Below are positions 33,150-44,125 of a stretch of DNA of 64,000 bases, in pieces. Made by a program: the position numbers and the translations under genes. The stretch covers positions 4,744,115 to 4,808,114 of the forward strand of contig CM065316.1 in NCBI GenBank assembly GCA_033032175.1, in the 5' to 3' direction. The stretch's first letter is position 1, and each line of letters starts with the position of its first letter. Origin of the DNA: Saturnia japonica (lineage: Eukaryota > Arthropoda > Insecta > Lepidoptera > Saturniidae). A model generated the notes under the pieces. That model was given only the letters and a program-made list of their open reading frames with translations, was not told the DNA's origin and searched no databases.

Positions 33150-33965
33150 CCAGTTAGTATACTAACATTATAAAGCTCAAGAGATTTTTTGAACGTAGTA
33201 ATCTCTGGAGCTAAGAGTAAGAATTTAAAAAGTATTTTTTGCAGTTTATAGGCTATTTACTGAGAAAGATTAATAGCTATATAATTTCACTCTGCGACTC
33301 AAAAATGGATAAAAATCATGAACATGAACCAATCTGGCATACTTCAGATAAGTACGCAAAATGGGAAGTTTCTTTTCAATATGACTATACCAACTGTTAG
33401 CCATAAGGGTCCTAGAACTTCAGACGGATTTTGCAGTTTCACCAGGCTTGGGAGCGAGTGCTTAAGGCACTCAGCCGCGAAAGCGTGGCAACATGCTAAA
33501 GGGTGCCAAAGGTTACCGAACCTCGGTTTGAGCTGTTGCCGATCATCCGAAAAAGTCGCGATCTGGCTAATTCCCTGTCTCTAGAATTCGAGCTAACTAA
33601 CTTTATACATATGTACATATTTCTGCGTCCTGGGAGGAAGGAAGGAACATGTGTATATATCCATATATATTTAGTGATCTGTCAATTTTTAGCTAATCTA
33701 TCTAACTAGAAATAGAAAAATAGATCCCTTACAGAACCTTAGTAACTGTGTGGCGCTCACGAATGTGGGGTGCAGTGTAATGGTATTTATTAGTAGCTAG
33801 TGAATGCAAGTGCAGTGCTAAACTCAAGGGCTCCACGCAGTGGAAAAAAACCTAGGCGGAAATGAGAACATGGGTACGTTGATCACGCCGCATCTTCGTT
33901 GGCGCGATAGATAGTTGATCGAATAAACTAAACACAGGCGAAGCCGTAGGACACATCTAGTTTAT
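33150..33965 (+). repeat. Helitron-like repeat with a SINE-like insertion
   Basis: Head: AGTATACTAACATTATAAAGC, TTTGAACGTAGTAATCTCTG, TTATAGGCTATTTACTGAG. Tail: ATGGGTACGTTGATCACGCC, TCGAATAAACTAAACACAGG, GCGAAGCCGTAG and CATCTAGT (33955-33961). The parallel copy at 58735-59062 is only ~330 bp because it lacks the middle part. That middle part (about 33385-33770) holds the SINE-like repeat at 33400-33570 and some unassigned sequence, so it looks inserted. Confidence 0.6.
33400..33570 (+). repeat. SINE-like repeat, copy 2 of 3
   Basis: TTGCAGTTTCACCAGGCTTG, GGAGCGAGTGCTTAAGGCAC, TCAGCCGCGAAAGCG, then CCGAACCTCGGTTTGAG. Blocks match 37430-37560 read on the minus strand and 23030-23110. The best-preserved of the three. 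Confidence 0.6.
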
Positions 33966-34420
33966 AATAATCAATTTTCATGTAAATGTTATCCTACAGG
34001 TTTGTGTGGCTAATTTTATAAATTGTAATTCTACATGCCTTGTGGTGTGACATAGACATTTCCTTCTTGGTCCTTACTCTAAAATATGAACGTTGGATAT
34101 AAATTGCATTCGAGATCCCCATTTTTGATTAAGATCAGTTTATTTTTTAAATTAATTACAGTGCCATTTTGATATGACCCTTTATCCGATATTAACATCG
34201 AAAGGAACCAATTTTAGAAACAAACAAGACCAATACATAATCACACTCGACCTCACAACCTCATAATAACGTAAGTTCCTACATCGGTACGGAATGTAAA
34301 CAGCGAACTATCTCCTCAGGCGCCATCTATAATTTTCCAGCAATGCTACGAACTGTCTAATTTAACTTGACCCTCGTTGATATCACGTAATTCTCCCCAA
34401 AATTACAATATTGGTGTGTT
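33966..34420. other. Nothing recognised
   Basis: Background sequence with no supported feature. Confidence 0.45.
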
Positions 34421-34424
34421 GCCG

Positions 34425-34520
34425 AGCGGTGGGGTAGATCTCGTGATATCTGGCTAAGGTACACGCTCGATCGATCTGGGATCTATCCGGGATATTGCAT
34501 ATTTATCAACCTTTGACACG
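34425..34520 (+). other. tRNA-like A-box stretch, probably not a tRNA gene
   Basis: GTTGCCGAGCGGTGGGGTAGATC resembles the 5' half of a leucine- or serine-type tRNA (GCCGAGYGGT). The required GGTTCRANNCC T-arm is not found; the nearest stretch is GATCGATCTGGGATC. At best a degraded tRNA-derived repeat. Confidence 0.2.
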
Positions 34521-34634
34521 GGTAACGACGTGGAAGTAACATCTTCATGGGCAATGGAATAAGAATAAAACGAACATGATAGTTTTCGTTTGTAAGTTGA
34601 TTTACGTATATGTAAATAACTTTGAAATTTAAAT

Positions 34635-34900
34635 AAATCTATCCTTTTGTATTTAGATTAACTGTATAAATAAATTTGTTCTGTTTATACGTGTAATATT
34701 TTTTCAAAATTTCCTGATGGACGTCTCTTTTTATAATCCACTCATAACGAATATAACACAAAAAAGTTTTTTTCTGATGCCTGTCCATCTTTCTTACTGT
34801 TTGTATGTTTAAATTTTACTCAAAAACTGCATGGGCGACTCTGTTTTTCTCACAAGATAATATGCAAATCTTCCCGAAGGATGGTGTCCTGAACCAAGTC
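34635..34900 (+). repeat. Helitron-like or MITE-like dispersed repeat, degraded
   Basis: TGTATAAATAAATTTGTTCTG, GTAATATTTTTTCAAAATTTCC, and AAATTTTACTCAAAAACTGC follow the order of 1565-2000 and 53795-54060. Confidence 0.45.
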
Positions 34901-35885
34901 TTAATGCTATCTTTACATATTGTTCATTTAAATGATATTCACTAGCCCAAGGTTTATGAAGAGGTTGACACTGTATTATTTTATACCAAATACCTTTTTC
35001 TTAGCTTTCATAAATTATTCTCTACGTATTTCAAAATATATTATAGGTTATACTTATTTCAGATATATTCAGATACGTTCATGTTTAATAACTTCTTAAA
35101 CAAAGTCGTATGCATATTGATCAATTTAAATTTTTCACGACAAGACGCAAAGCGGTATAAGTTAAAAAGCGTTCAATTTCAGGTCCAATAAAGCTTAAAA
35201 TAGTCGTATCGCCGGCCGTTCGAAGGATTATTGAAGAATTATGCTAATCGCTGCAGAATATAAACTAGATGGAAGTAATACGAAAGATTGGGCAAAACAG
35301 TGTATTGGGAGCCGTTAAATATTGCCGTATATCTTTTGAATGTTTACATTTTGAAAAAATTGCGATGGTGGATGCTTGTTTTGATATTGTTATATTTTGA
35401 AGCTATAGTTCTTTAGGCGCGTTGTGAAAAACGATGACAGAGATTTTTTTAAGATGCGCGTGCGTATTTTAACTAAATGTCTACACTATAAAATTGTTTA
35501 CTAAAACCTCTTGTTTTATTATGGTAAGCGGTTACATAACATCATTATACGTACTGGCATTCACTTTTTGTGTACTTTTATGTAACTACTATGATTATAG
35601 AGTATTATAATGTATGATGCGATACAGATTCAGTGGTGGCGCGTTTGGATACCGTTCGATTTACGAGAGTTTGAATCATACATTGAGCCTGAACTTTTGG
35701 TGACGAAAAACATAACTGTGAAACTGAATCATGGTGACAGAGCATGTTCTGATGCTCTTCTGGTTAGTTACTGATCTCAATTTGAAAATCTGTCAGCAAA
35801 CACCAATCTTAGTACATTAATAATGAAATATAATGGTATATTATTCGCATTGCATTCGCATGATCTATCTTCCACTATAAAATCA
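34901..35885. other. Nothing recognised
   Basis: No supported feature. A patch at 35185-35290 (GTATCGCCGGCCGTTCG) is slightly richer in GC. Confidence 0.45.
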
Positions 35886-36185
35886 CGCGGTCTGGTCTAC
35901 GGAGTCACAGCTACACTGTAGCGCCCATTGTGACGCAAAAAAGAGGTTCTCTAATTCTTAACTTTGTCGAACCGTGCAGATGTGGAATAGTCTCCTAGTC
36001 AACGTCTTCCCTCTTATCTATGATATGGGGTCCTTCAAATGTAGCGTGAAGAAGTATTTCAGCAGGCCGGCATGACATCCACAACTGCAGATGAAAGTGT
36101 TATCGACGGTCGCCATTGTTTGTGGACAGTACCGTACTTATTATCATGTGCTGTACAACCACTATGTCGAGCTAGTTTAAAAAAA
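35886..36185 (+). pseudogene. LINE ORF2 C-terminal remnant (Jockey-like end)
   Basis: Positions 35968-36075 read RTVQMWNSLLVNVFPLIYD, then MGSFKCSVKKYFSRPA and a TGA. This is the R(T/V)..WN.LP..VFP..Y....FK..V..F end seen in LINE ORF2 proteins, most like the Jockey-related groups. A stop just upstream (35959) shows decay. The 3' UTR begins CATCCACAACTGCAG..GACGGTCGCCATTGTTTG. Copies of this end lie at 15795-15860 and 48340-48445. Confidence 0.7.
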
Positions 36186-37214
36186 GTGTTTTCGCAGCTG
36201 CATTTTTACTTTCGTTTTAGAGTTATCGCGGTACCATCCTCTCCCATATCATCACCTTGATTGCTTGAAATAGGTATTTGTAAATTCAGCACAATTCTAG
36301 AGAAATGTTAGTGCTCCCACAAAAGTTTTATATAAAGTAAAGATAGATATTTGATAGCGCTTTATAAGTTTATAGTTTTTTTTTTAATAATCTGGTTACA
36401 AGTCTTTAGTTGTTATGTTTATGAATAATATATGTTAAGGCAACAATATTCTATGTCACCATAGCTTATATTCATCACTAATACCATTGGTGTCACTTAA
36501 TTCGTTTTGTCATAAAAATAATTGATTTGTCATCAAATAAAAAGGTATGATAAAAACGGAGATTAAATCAAATTTCTAAGCTGATGATCAATTCACGAAA
36601 GATGTTACTTGTGGTAAAAAACGGCTAAAGATGACCGGGGCAGCGATTGGCATGATCCACATACTAATAATATTGAAGAAATTTTAGATGACCATTTGTT
36701 ATTTTTTGGTGACACATCTATTACTTTATAATCGAATACAATTATTTGACAATTGATATTAATTGCCAGTGGTTTTAAATTATTTTTTAGTTATGCGTTT
36801 TGGAATTGCTTGGTTGTATTTTAGGGACAAAGCCTATTAATTAGGTCATTGAACGTGCATTTTTTTGGCGCTAGTTAAAATCATACTCCATAATAAATAT
36901 TGAACACGAAAAAATAAAAATTATACTTAGATCACACGGCGTCTCTGTCTACAGCAAGCACATCACGCATTGGCCAGTAAGTGGTATTGCCCAAGCCTAT
37001 TTTATATTCGCGAGCGTGACACAGCCGTGCCCCACGGACCAATTTACTGTAATCGCACAACAGCGATTACAGATTAACCATTTTACATTACAATACTGGG
37101 AACTGAATAGTTTTTTGCGGATGAGTTTAGCGTTTCGTAACTCTTACGGTTAGTTTACTAAAATTCTGCTTTGATGTATGTCTCCTATGGAAATTTAAGG
37201 TCAAAGGTTTTTAA
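36186..37214. other. Largely unassigned
   Basis: AT-rich, except 36935-37080 (ACACGGCGTCTCTG, GCCAGTAAGTGG, CGAGCGTGACACAGCCGTGC), a balanced-composition patch with no visible copy in the window. Confidence 0.4.
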
Positions 37215-37335
37215 TTCAGAAATAACGGTGACCATTGATAGATCAGCAATCCTTTGCCGATCGACGGTATCATGCCGGCCTCTCATCAGCAGGATATACA
37301 CTGGCGAATCCTGAAACGCGACAAACCAAATTAGA
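37215..37335 (+). repeat. Dispersed repeat family F1
   Basis: GTGACCATTGATAGATC, CGACGGTATCATGCCGGCC, CAGCAGGATATACACTGGCG and CCTGAAACGCGACAAACC in the F1 order. Confidence 0.65.
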
Positions 37336-37429
37336 ATCTTGACTATTGTTTATAAACCAGATTATCCATGAACAGGACACGTGACGCTTGTTAGTGTAGA
37401 TATACTTTCAGATCACTAAATACATATCA

Positions 37430-37560
37430 AGCCGAGGTCCGGCCATTTTGCCTCCCTTGAGCTAGTTGTCTTTACATTCGCGGCTGAGTGCCCTAAGCGC
37501 TCACCCTCAAGATACGGTGAAGCTGCAAAAGCTGTCTGAGGCTCAGGCCCTTATGGATAA
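37430..37560 (-). repeat. SINE-like repeat, copy 3 of 3
   Basis: On the minus strand: GCCTCAGACAGCTTTTGCAG, CTTCACCG, GGGTGAGCGCTTAGGGCACT, CAGCCGCGAATG, ending CCGGACCTCGGCTTG. Opposite orientation to the other two copies. Confidence 0.6.
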
Positions 37561-38035
37561 CAGTATAGTCAGTTAAAAAAAAAGAATATACACCCCTAAT
37601 CGTGCCTCTATGGTGGTTGTTATTTAGAGTACCGTACTCGCGATCCAGTCAAACACAATTCTGATGTTTTACCACCCTTCGACCATCCAAGTATGGCTTT
37701 ATTGCCTTTTCTCCACTTTATTATAAAATCCAATTGTATTATGCAGATGTACATATATCTGATAGAAGACTTTACAAAACTGGACTACCTAAAATAGAGA
37801 ATTGGATCGTATAGCAATCTTCATTGTTACACTATGCCAATGATTTATTTATTTATTTGGAAATTCAACAGCATACAATATTGTATATAATATCTTATAG
37901 TATGTAACAATTAAAGCCAAAACAGGATTTCACAATTACAGGAAGTGATACATAAAAATATACATAAGTAGACAAAAGAAAAACATGTAATCTTTACTGG
38001 CGTTTAGTATACTTATATATTTTATACGTTTAGTT
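37561..38035. other. Nothing recognised
   Basis: AT-rich background. Confidence 0.4.
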
Positions 38036-38039
38036 TACT

Positions 38040-38095
38040 AGTGTGCGTGAGTGTGTGCGCGCGTGTCGGAATGTGTGTGTGAGCGTGTGTCTGTA
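38040..38095 (+). repeat. GT-rich simple sequence
   Basis: An interrupted (GT)n/(GC)n run: GTGTGCGTGAGTGTGTGCGC, GTGTGTGTGAGCGTGTGTC. Could adopt left-handed DNA. Confidence 0.75.
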
Positions 38096-38204
38096 TTTCT
38101 GACTTGTGTGCTTTATCTTTTTTATATTATAATTGTATAATTCCGATATATTATAATTGATATTCATAAAAACTTGAAACCAATGTACGAACATTGTATG
38201 AATA

Positions 38205-38850
38205 AAATCAAATCAAAAAAGATTATATTCCATTTAGGCCCTAAGAAGGCACTTATGAATACAACACAATATCAATACAATACAATATCAACACACTATC
38301 AACGGTACGGAAAATATCCCAGTCATCGAGAAGAACCGGCAAGAAACTCGATAGGTTTACCGAATTTTATTTCATTCTTTTTTTTTTAATAGACAGTAGG
38401 TACTTATTTATATTGTTTATAAATATATATTAAGTGGATGTACAGAGGAGGAATCACTTTCAGACATCACCGTCATTCAATAGATAAAATAACCATAATA
38501 CTTGCTTAACATGATCCTTGAACTTATTTTCCGGCAAATCGGTAATGAGCTTCCAAAGTTTATTGTAGAACCTAACAAAATTATCTAAAAAACTTTTATA
38601 ACTTAGACTAAAAGATGTAGTGACTACTTTATAGTTATTTTTAGTATTGAAATTTTTCCCAACTTACTTTAAATTTTCCATGATGTAAGAGATGCGTGGA
38701 GTCACATGTCATAAAGTCGTCCTTCTAGTAAATTCGTTACGAATATTTTATCCCATCAAAATATCATTCATAAATCTCGATGTAGACTAACATAAACTAA
38801 ATACTTCATGTCAATACACGACCGTTTCCTTTTGAGCTTCAATTCTACTC
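38205..38850 (-). pseudogene. LINE ORF2 3' end and 3' UTR
   Basis: On the minus strand a frame ends KLWKLITDLPENKFKDHVKQ, VLWLFYLLNDGDV and a TGA at 38460-38462. The KL...L..LP..KFK..VK..L pattern is a LINE C-terminus. The 3' UTR carries CTTGCCGGTTCTTCTCGATG, then TTCATAAGTGCCTTCTTAGG and a T-rich ATTTGATTTTATTC end near 38205, which I associate with an abundant moth LINE. Tandem ATCAATACAATACAATATC-like units (plus strand, 38262-38300) lie inside this UTR. 5'-truncated; upstream coding to about 38830 is degraded. Confidence 0.65.
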
Positions 38851-39394
38851 AGTACTTAATTTCAACAAATCTATTCTCTTTGACATAGCAACAGTTGATG
38901 GGTCTTGATAAAATGGCCTTCTAATCCTATTGTTTCGAGGCTCATTCGGTTGGAAGACTTGTAAGCGATTTTATTATCATTATAAGGTAATCATAATCAA
39001 GTATATGATATGGGAACACTATATTGTATGCGTCGTTGGTTTGATATCTGTGTAATATCTCAGAAATTCATAAATTGTACCATATTACGTGCTGTTATTT
39101 GGATGTTTTGATAGTATGTGAATTGTTTCCGAAACTCATTATGACAATAGACGTGAACGTGGATTATATTAATTATTACTCCCGTAAAATGAAAATAGCA
39201 TGAGAAAATATATAGCCTTAAAACTTATTTCTTAAAAATTTCTTTGGAAATTTATCTTTACTTGGGGCAATCTAACTGGTGGAGTACCTACACTCTACAG
39301 AACATGCAGCCAAATAACATAATATTGTGTTCCTGCGGTTAGTAGGGCTTCTAGAACTACATGGGCTAGAAGCGTTTAAAATCAGCAACGCGCC
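38851..39394. other. Nothing recognised
   Basis: AT-rich background. Confidence 0.45.
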
Positions 39395-39455
39395 TGTGAT
39401 ACTACAGTAGCCGCTTACCATCAGGCTGGCCGCATGCTTGTTTGCCACCTTTTTG
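39395..39455 (-). repeat. Dispersed repeat (CCTGATGGTAA type), reversed
   Basis: GTAGCCGCTTACCATCAGGC and TGCTTGTTTGCCACC are the reverse of the repeat head at 30580 and 48940. Confidence 0.55.
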
Positions 39456-39769
39456 TCGTATAAAAAATTCGAATGACGTTCGTACGTGCGTACGTTAGCA
39501 AAATATATTTATTTATTTTTTTATTTATTTCAAGAAATCTACAGCTATTAAATTCTAACTTACATACATAATTAAGTTGACATATTGGCTTAGCCAAAAA
39601 TGATTTCAATCGTATTACAATAAAGTTATAATAATTCTATACCCCAAAGAAATTATTAATTAAATATTAATTGTATCAAAAATAACGATGTAGTGCTTCT
39701 GGCATGTTTTGACATATCAAAATGAAAATATGTCAGTATCGATGTTATTCTAATATAATCTATATATTA

Positions 39770-39935
39770 ATACGTGAAGCAAAAGCTTTCGGTACATTTT
39801 AAGCGTATTGTGTGCACGGAAGACTGAGACTTGGCATGGTTAAAGTTTAAATGGAGAAGGAGTGCAAAAAGCTAAAATTTATCTGTAATATCTGTTACAA
39901 ATATATTAAATAAAATAAATTAATACTGCGAATCC
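39770..39935 (+). repeat. Interspersed repeat X, left half of the split copy
   Basis: From ATTAATACGTGAAGC to TAATACTGCGAATCC. It stops exactly where a 20-base T run begins. Continuation of the repeat is found at 45673, on the far side of the R1-clade nest, as shown by the intact paralogue at 12447-12712. Confidence 0.8.
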
Positions 39936-39955
39936 TTTTTTTTTTTTTTTTTTTT

Positions 39956-40235
39956 AACTTGGAGGGAAAACCCATCATGGTTACACACTCGCCCGGGGGA
40001 CGAGTGGTATGTGAGACTCCTACTCACTAAAAAACTCCACGGTGTACCATCCGCCGCCATACTGGGGCGACGCGGGCACTGCGCTGGCATTCAGCCGCGC
40101 CGCCCCGGCAGCCGGCCGGGCTAACCGTGCCCCGGCCTAATTAGGAGACAGCTAAGTACACGATAGCCGTCTCCTCCGCCTGCCGAACCTGTGCAATGAG
40201 GAAACGGGCCCCCCGACCCGTCTCCTCTGGCTCGG
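39956..40235 (-). other. 3' UTR of the outer R1-clade element
   Basis: GC-rich, starts after the ORF2 stop at 40236-40238. It is clearly homologous to 44150-44435 of the inner element. Shared words include GGCCGGCTGCCGGGGCG, ATGGTACACCGTGGAGTTTT, GAGTAGGAGTCTCACATA and GGGCGAGTGTGTA. The shared 3' UTR suggests the two elements used related reverse transcriptases. Confidence 0.85.
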
Positions 40236-40745
40236 CTAGGGTGGCGTGAGTTGAAGGATGAACCGCCTCCTCCTGCCACCCATTCTTCTTTGGCGGAGAG
40301 GGCCGCTCAGGGGATCCCCCTCGCGAACCCTCTCCGCAGCCTCTTTCTGCGAGATGACGTCCTCGCAGAAGGAGGCCATCGCCGTCCATGCAGTCTCGCT
40401 GCCGAGCGTGGCTTTTACCACACTCGGCAGCGAGAGGTCTCCTCCAACAACTACGGCCAGAGTGCGGCGCTGCTCCACCCACGCAGCAAACTCAGAAAGA
40501 GTGTGCTGTGCCGTATCTTCAGCAGCCCCGCACTCGTGGCACGTAGTGTTAGGCTCCCTCCGTGCTATCTTGTGCAGATACCATCCTAAACAGCCATGTC
40601 CGGACAGTAACTGCACAAGTCTAAACGTCAGGGAGCCCCGCTCCCTGCTCATCCATTCCCGGAGGACCGGGCGGACGGCGTCTATGGTATAACGCCCATA
40701 GCGCGCGTCCGCCAGGTCCTCCTCCCACCTCCTGACTATTCTTCC
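40236..40745 (-). pseudogene. Outer element ORF2, C-terminal domain
   Basis: The frame from about 40745 to 40236 reads RRWEEDLADARYGRYTIDAV, VRPVLREW, RLVQLLSGHGCLGWYLHKIA and TTCHECGAAEDTAQHTLSEF, ending with a basic GGRRRR tail. The CxxC...H....C zinc motif is characteristic of R1-clade ORF2 C-termini. Its last cysteine is phenylalanine here (HTLSEF), which should abolish zinc binding. It is separated from the upstream piece by frame breaks around 40745-40795. Confidence 0.85.
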
Positions 40746-40794
40746 CGGGCCTCCCGTCGGACCCTGTCTACCTCTGAGGGAGCTGGACGCTTCC

Positions 40795-41789
40795 CTAACT
40801 CTCTTCTCGCCACCGTGATCGGTATCCGCGAACGACTCTCAGCGCCACGATACGCTGCGTAGAACGCAGCACGTGCCCCCTCGAGTTCGGGAGAAGCCGG
40901 CCGAGAGCCGCCGCCGCTCCCACTATCCGCGGTTCGAGTCCCTTAAAGTGGGACAACCTACCTCCTCCCTCAGTCGCCTCCGCAGACCACTCCTTCAGGG
41001 TGGAGAGGGCGTCCAACGTTGAACACCCCCTCCGGTAGCCGAACTGCCGGTCTGATAGTACCCCCAATTTCCTCCATGTGCCGGACGACACGAGACGCCA
41101 GAATGCGCTCCAGCATCTTCCCCGTGTCGTCCAGCAGCACAAGGGGCCGGTACGATGACGGGCAGTCCCGGGGGCGACCCTCCTTCGCCTACGGAAACGC
41201 CCCGCGATCGCGTCGATCTCTTCGTCACAATGAGCCGGGGCGCGCCAGCTCTGGACGATAGCCGCCTCTTCAGCGAGCTGCCGATTGAGGCGGCTCACCA
41301 CCCATCGGGGGAAGTTAGCCTCCCCCGGAGCACGGCGCGCAGGCTCCCCTGAGGAGGTGGAGACCCCAAACCGGATATACCGGTGGTCTGAGAAGGTCTC
41401 CACCTCCTCCAGCACCCTCCAATCCTGCACACGGCGTGCGACAGACGGCGTGGCGAAGGAAACGTCCACCACAGACCCTCCATTCTGTCGCACGCACGTG
41501 TGCACAGCCCCTCGGTTGAGGAGGGACAGCCCAGCCTGGACTGCCCACTCCTCCACCACTGCCCCTCGGGGGTCCGTGGCCACCGCTCCCCATGCCCGTG
41601 ACTTGGCGTACAGGTCGCCAAGCAGAACCACGGGGAGCGGTGACTGCCACCTAACCACCGGCCTCAGGGAGTCGAGAAACGCCTCGAACTCCCTCAGGGG
41701 CCGGTTTGGGGAGATGTAAACCCCCACCACCTCATACCCTCCCCAGGCGGCCGCCACGAACCCTGACCCCCTCTTCTTGATGGTTGGGC
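40795..41789 (-). pseudogene. Outer element ORF2, endonuclease and broken RT
   Basis: A single 433-codon frame starts at 42096, but its first ~97 codons are antisense to the inner element's leader. The real ORF2 part begins near 41790. Residues about 112-238 of that frame are an apurinic-type endonuclease: GSGFVAAAWGG, VVGVYISPNR, GDLYAKSRAWG (160-170) and SDHRY (236-240). The usual GDFN is GDLY, so a metal-site asparagine is lost, while the SDH histidine remains. RT block 1-2 follows (LSDRQFGYRRGCSTLDAL at 348-364). It then jumps to a post-RT segment (PRIVGAAAALGRLLPN). The catalytic palm, including the YxDD-type motif, is deleted. Confidence 0.85.
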
Positions 41790-41804
41790 AGGGACACAGT
41801 ACGG
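41790..41804. repeat. 15-bp target site duplication, left copy
   Basis: AGGGACACAGTACGG precedes the 5' end of the inner element; the identical 15 bases follow its 3' end at 44444-44458. The sequence encodes part of the outer ORF2 (PYCVP, minus strand). The first A of the right copy could belong to the tail, so 14-15 bp. Confidence 0.93.
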
Positions 41805-42118
41805 AGGGGTGTGATGTCAGGAACCTCCCCGTGGTGCACCCCGGGCAAAGTCGACCACTCTGGGCGGCGGCTGATACCTGACGCGCTTCGCCTGGTATCC
41901 CTCTGCTTATCAGAGGGGACCATGGAGGGGCGCTGGCTGGAGGGCCGTTAAAAGCTCCTGGGTGTGGCATGTGCGCGGTGCACCCAGTACTGGGCTGGGG
42001 CCGATGAGGGCTCAGTTTGAGCCCCAAGGGCCGAGTTCCGGACAGCGGCTGGCTGGATTGGATGTTTTCATACCAATCCCGGCAGGCATACCGCAAACTG
42101 GAGGGTGAGTAACAGAGA
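41805..42118 (+). other. Leader (5' UTR) of the inner element
   Basis: 314 bases, GC-rich, between the duplication and the ORF1 ATG. It starts AGGGGTGTGATGTCAGG. R1-clade leaders carry internal promoters in known cases; no consensus is visible here. The antisense of this leader makes the first ~97 codons of the long minus-strand frame ending at 40795, so that frame is chimeric. Confidence 0.75.
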
Positions 42119-44125
42119 ATGGAAGCAAGACCTAAAAGTTATTACCCCAGGAGGGTACTAGCTCCGCGTTTTCTTGGGGCAGAGTTTTGCGTAGTTCGGG
42201 AAAGAATAAAACGACGACTAAGGCGAGCACATGGATTGATGATAGCGCACAAAAGACGACCCTGGCAATTGCAGAAAGGACAACTGAAGAAGTCGGTGAC
42301 GATAGCTGACAGGAAACGGTCGCATGGCGGCAAAGTTGGCGCGGACGGGGTGGCTCCCGTCAAGGTGTCTACGGCCCAGAGGGGTAAAGCCCGTAACCTG
42401 GGCTCCTCTTCTGGGGTGACACATGCGGCGGTCGTAGAGGAGGCACACGGGGCAAATTGTGCCGAATCAGCATACACCGAAGAAGCGGTATCTGTAGCAG
42501 ATGTGGGGGTGCTCGACGGGATCGAGATTGTCGACCCGGAGAGTCTGACAGCCCTCGCCAAGGAGCAGACAGACGAAATCCTTAGGGTTGCCAAAAAATC
42601 TGGCAACCTTAAGGGGACTTATATTAAGCAGCTCAAGGAGGCGGCCTGGATCCTCCAAGAGGTCACTGCCACCGCTCTTACGCGTACGGTGACGGAGGAG
42701 ACCCTCCTTCTCCGACGCGAGACGAGGAGGCTCCGTCAGGAGGTGGAGAGCCTCCGGGCGGAGGTGATCTCGTTGCGCAGTCGGGGAGGGGTGGCTCTTG
42801 CGCCACCGTCGCTACAAGTGCAGCCGGAGGGGTCTAACCAGGCAGAGAATGTATTGCCGCAGGTGTTGGTGGACGCCATGGGGGTTCAATTGGAGAAGAT
42901 GGAGCGGTCTCTCCGGGTCACAATGGGGGAGGTCGTGGCCGCCCAGATTGAGGCCCTGGAGGACCGTCTCCTCCCTGCTCCAGGGGTTCGCCCCCCTCTG
43001 GCCTCCGACAAATTACCGAGAGATGCTGTCACTAAGCCTGTGGGTAGCAAGGCCATAAACCGAATGCCTGCAGTGCCTAAGTCGTCAGCGACTGCCCCTG
43101 CAACAAAGGGTCCGACGGAAGCTCGTAGTCTCCAGGAGCCCCTGAAGTTGGATCGCATGATGCCTGGGTCTGGTGCTTCTGCTTCTATCTCGGCAACGTC
43201 GAATGCAGATGGATGGACTACTGTGTCCCGTAGTCGCCGCCGGAAAAAAAAGAAGTCTGCTCCGGTGCCGAGGACTGCTGCGGTAATGGCTCCCGCTCCT
43301 GCTGGGAGAGCGCCTGGGTCTAGGCCCAAGGCGAAGCTCCCCTCGACACCGCGCTCAGCTGCAGTCGTTATTACGCTGCAGCCAGAGGCCTTGGCGGGGG
43401 GGTTAAGTTAAAAGGCGGCTCTTTTGAAGGCGCCGGACCATGTCGCACTGGCGAATCTCGATATTGAGGACATTTCAACGCGGGCCACCGCTACGGGGTC
43501 AAGGATTGTTGAGATCCGTGGCTCCCGTGGCTCAGAACAGGCAGATCGGATTGCCGAGATCCTGCAGACGGTGTTGGAGGGCGAGGCTATTATTGCCAGG
43601 CCCATTAAAAAGGCGAGTGTACGGGTAGTCGGCTTAGGCGAGTCGTTGATAGTCGAAGAGGTGGTGGCAGCTGCGTCTAAGAAAGGGTACTGCGCGCCAG
43701 CCCTGATTAAGCCAGGTGTTATACGCACCTATGGTAGAGGCATGGGAGCGCTGCACTTATCGCTCCCAACTGCCGCTGCCAGGGAGCTGGTCGAGGCGGG
43801 TCGTCTTTTGGTAGGCTGGAGTTCGGCGCGTGTGCGTCTGTTGGAGAGTGAGCCCTTGCGCTGTTACAAGTGCATGGGTGTGGGCCACACGCGTCCGCTT
43901 TGCCCGTCGACGGTCAACTGTGGAGGTCTGTGTTTCCGCTGCGGGCAGTCTGGCCACAAGGCGCTGGAGTGTGCAGCTGAAAAGCTCCACTGCGCCTTGT
44001 GCGCCGACGCCGGCAGGTCGGCAGAACATCGTATGGCAGGAATGGGCTGCAAGCCGCCATCCACTAAGGGGAAGGCACTGCCACTCTCTCCTCCAATGGT
44101 AGAGGATAGCGTAGACGTTGGGTAG
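42119..44125 (+). pseudogene. Inner element ORF1 (gag-like), one nonsense codon
   Basis: 668 codons from the ATG at 42119 to the TAG at 44123, in one frame with a TAA at codon 431 (43409-43411). Residues 161-168 SGNLKGTY with KQLKEAA after it is the R1-clade ORF1 signature. A heptad-rich segment follows (about 190-224, LRRETRRLRQEVESLRAEV), likely a coiled coil. KLPSTPRSAAVVITLQPEA lies just before the stop. Three zinc knuckles: CYKCMGVGHTRPLC (about 582-595), CFRCGQSGHKALEC (595-608 region) and CALC..H..C (615-634). The stop replaces the tyrosine found at this place in the outer element (SY). Known role: RNA binding and particle assembly for retrotransposition. All three knuckles keep their ligands. 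Confidence 0.9.

Noticed and set aside
34425..34520. Leucine or serine tRNA gene
   Set aside because: A-box-like start only; no T-arm and no pairing acceptor stem.
38262..38300. CRISPR-like array
   Set aside because: Short ATCAATACAATACA-type tandem units without spacers, inside a LINE 3' UTR in a eukaryotic genome.
40251..40692. Plus-strand frames of 112 and 144 codons
   Set aside because: Antisense to the outer element's ORF2 tail; GC-rich coding DNA leaves the opposite strand open by chance.
41285..41719. Plus-strand 144-codon frame
   Set aside because: Antisense to the endonuclease region, no domain of its own.
42142..42606. Minus-strand 154-codon frame and 147-codon frame at 42886-43329
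   Set aside because: Antisense to the inner ORF1, which has clear family motifs.
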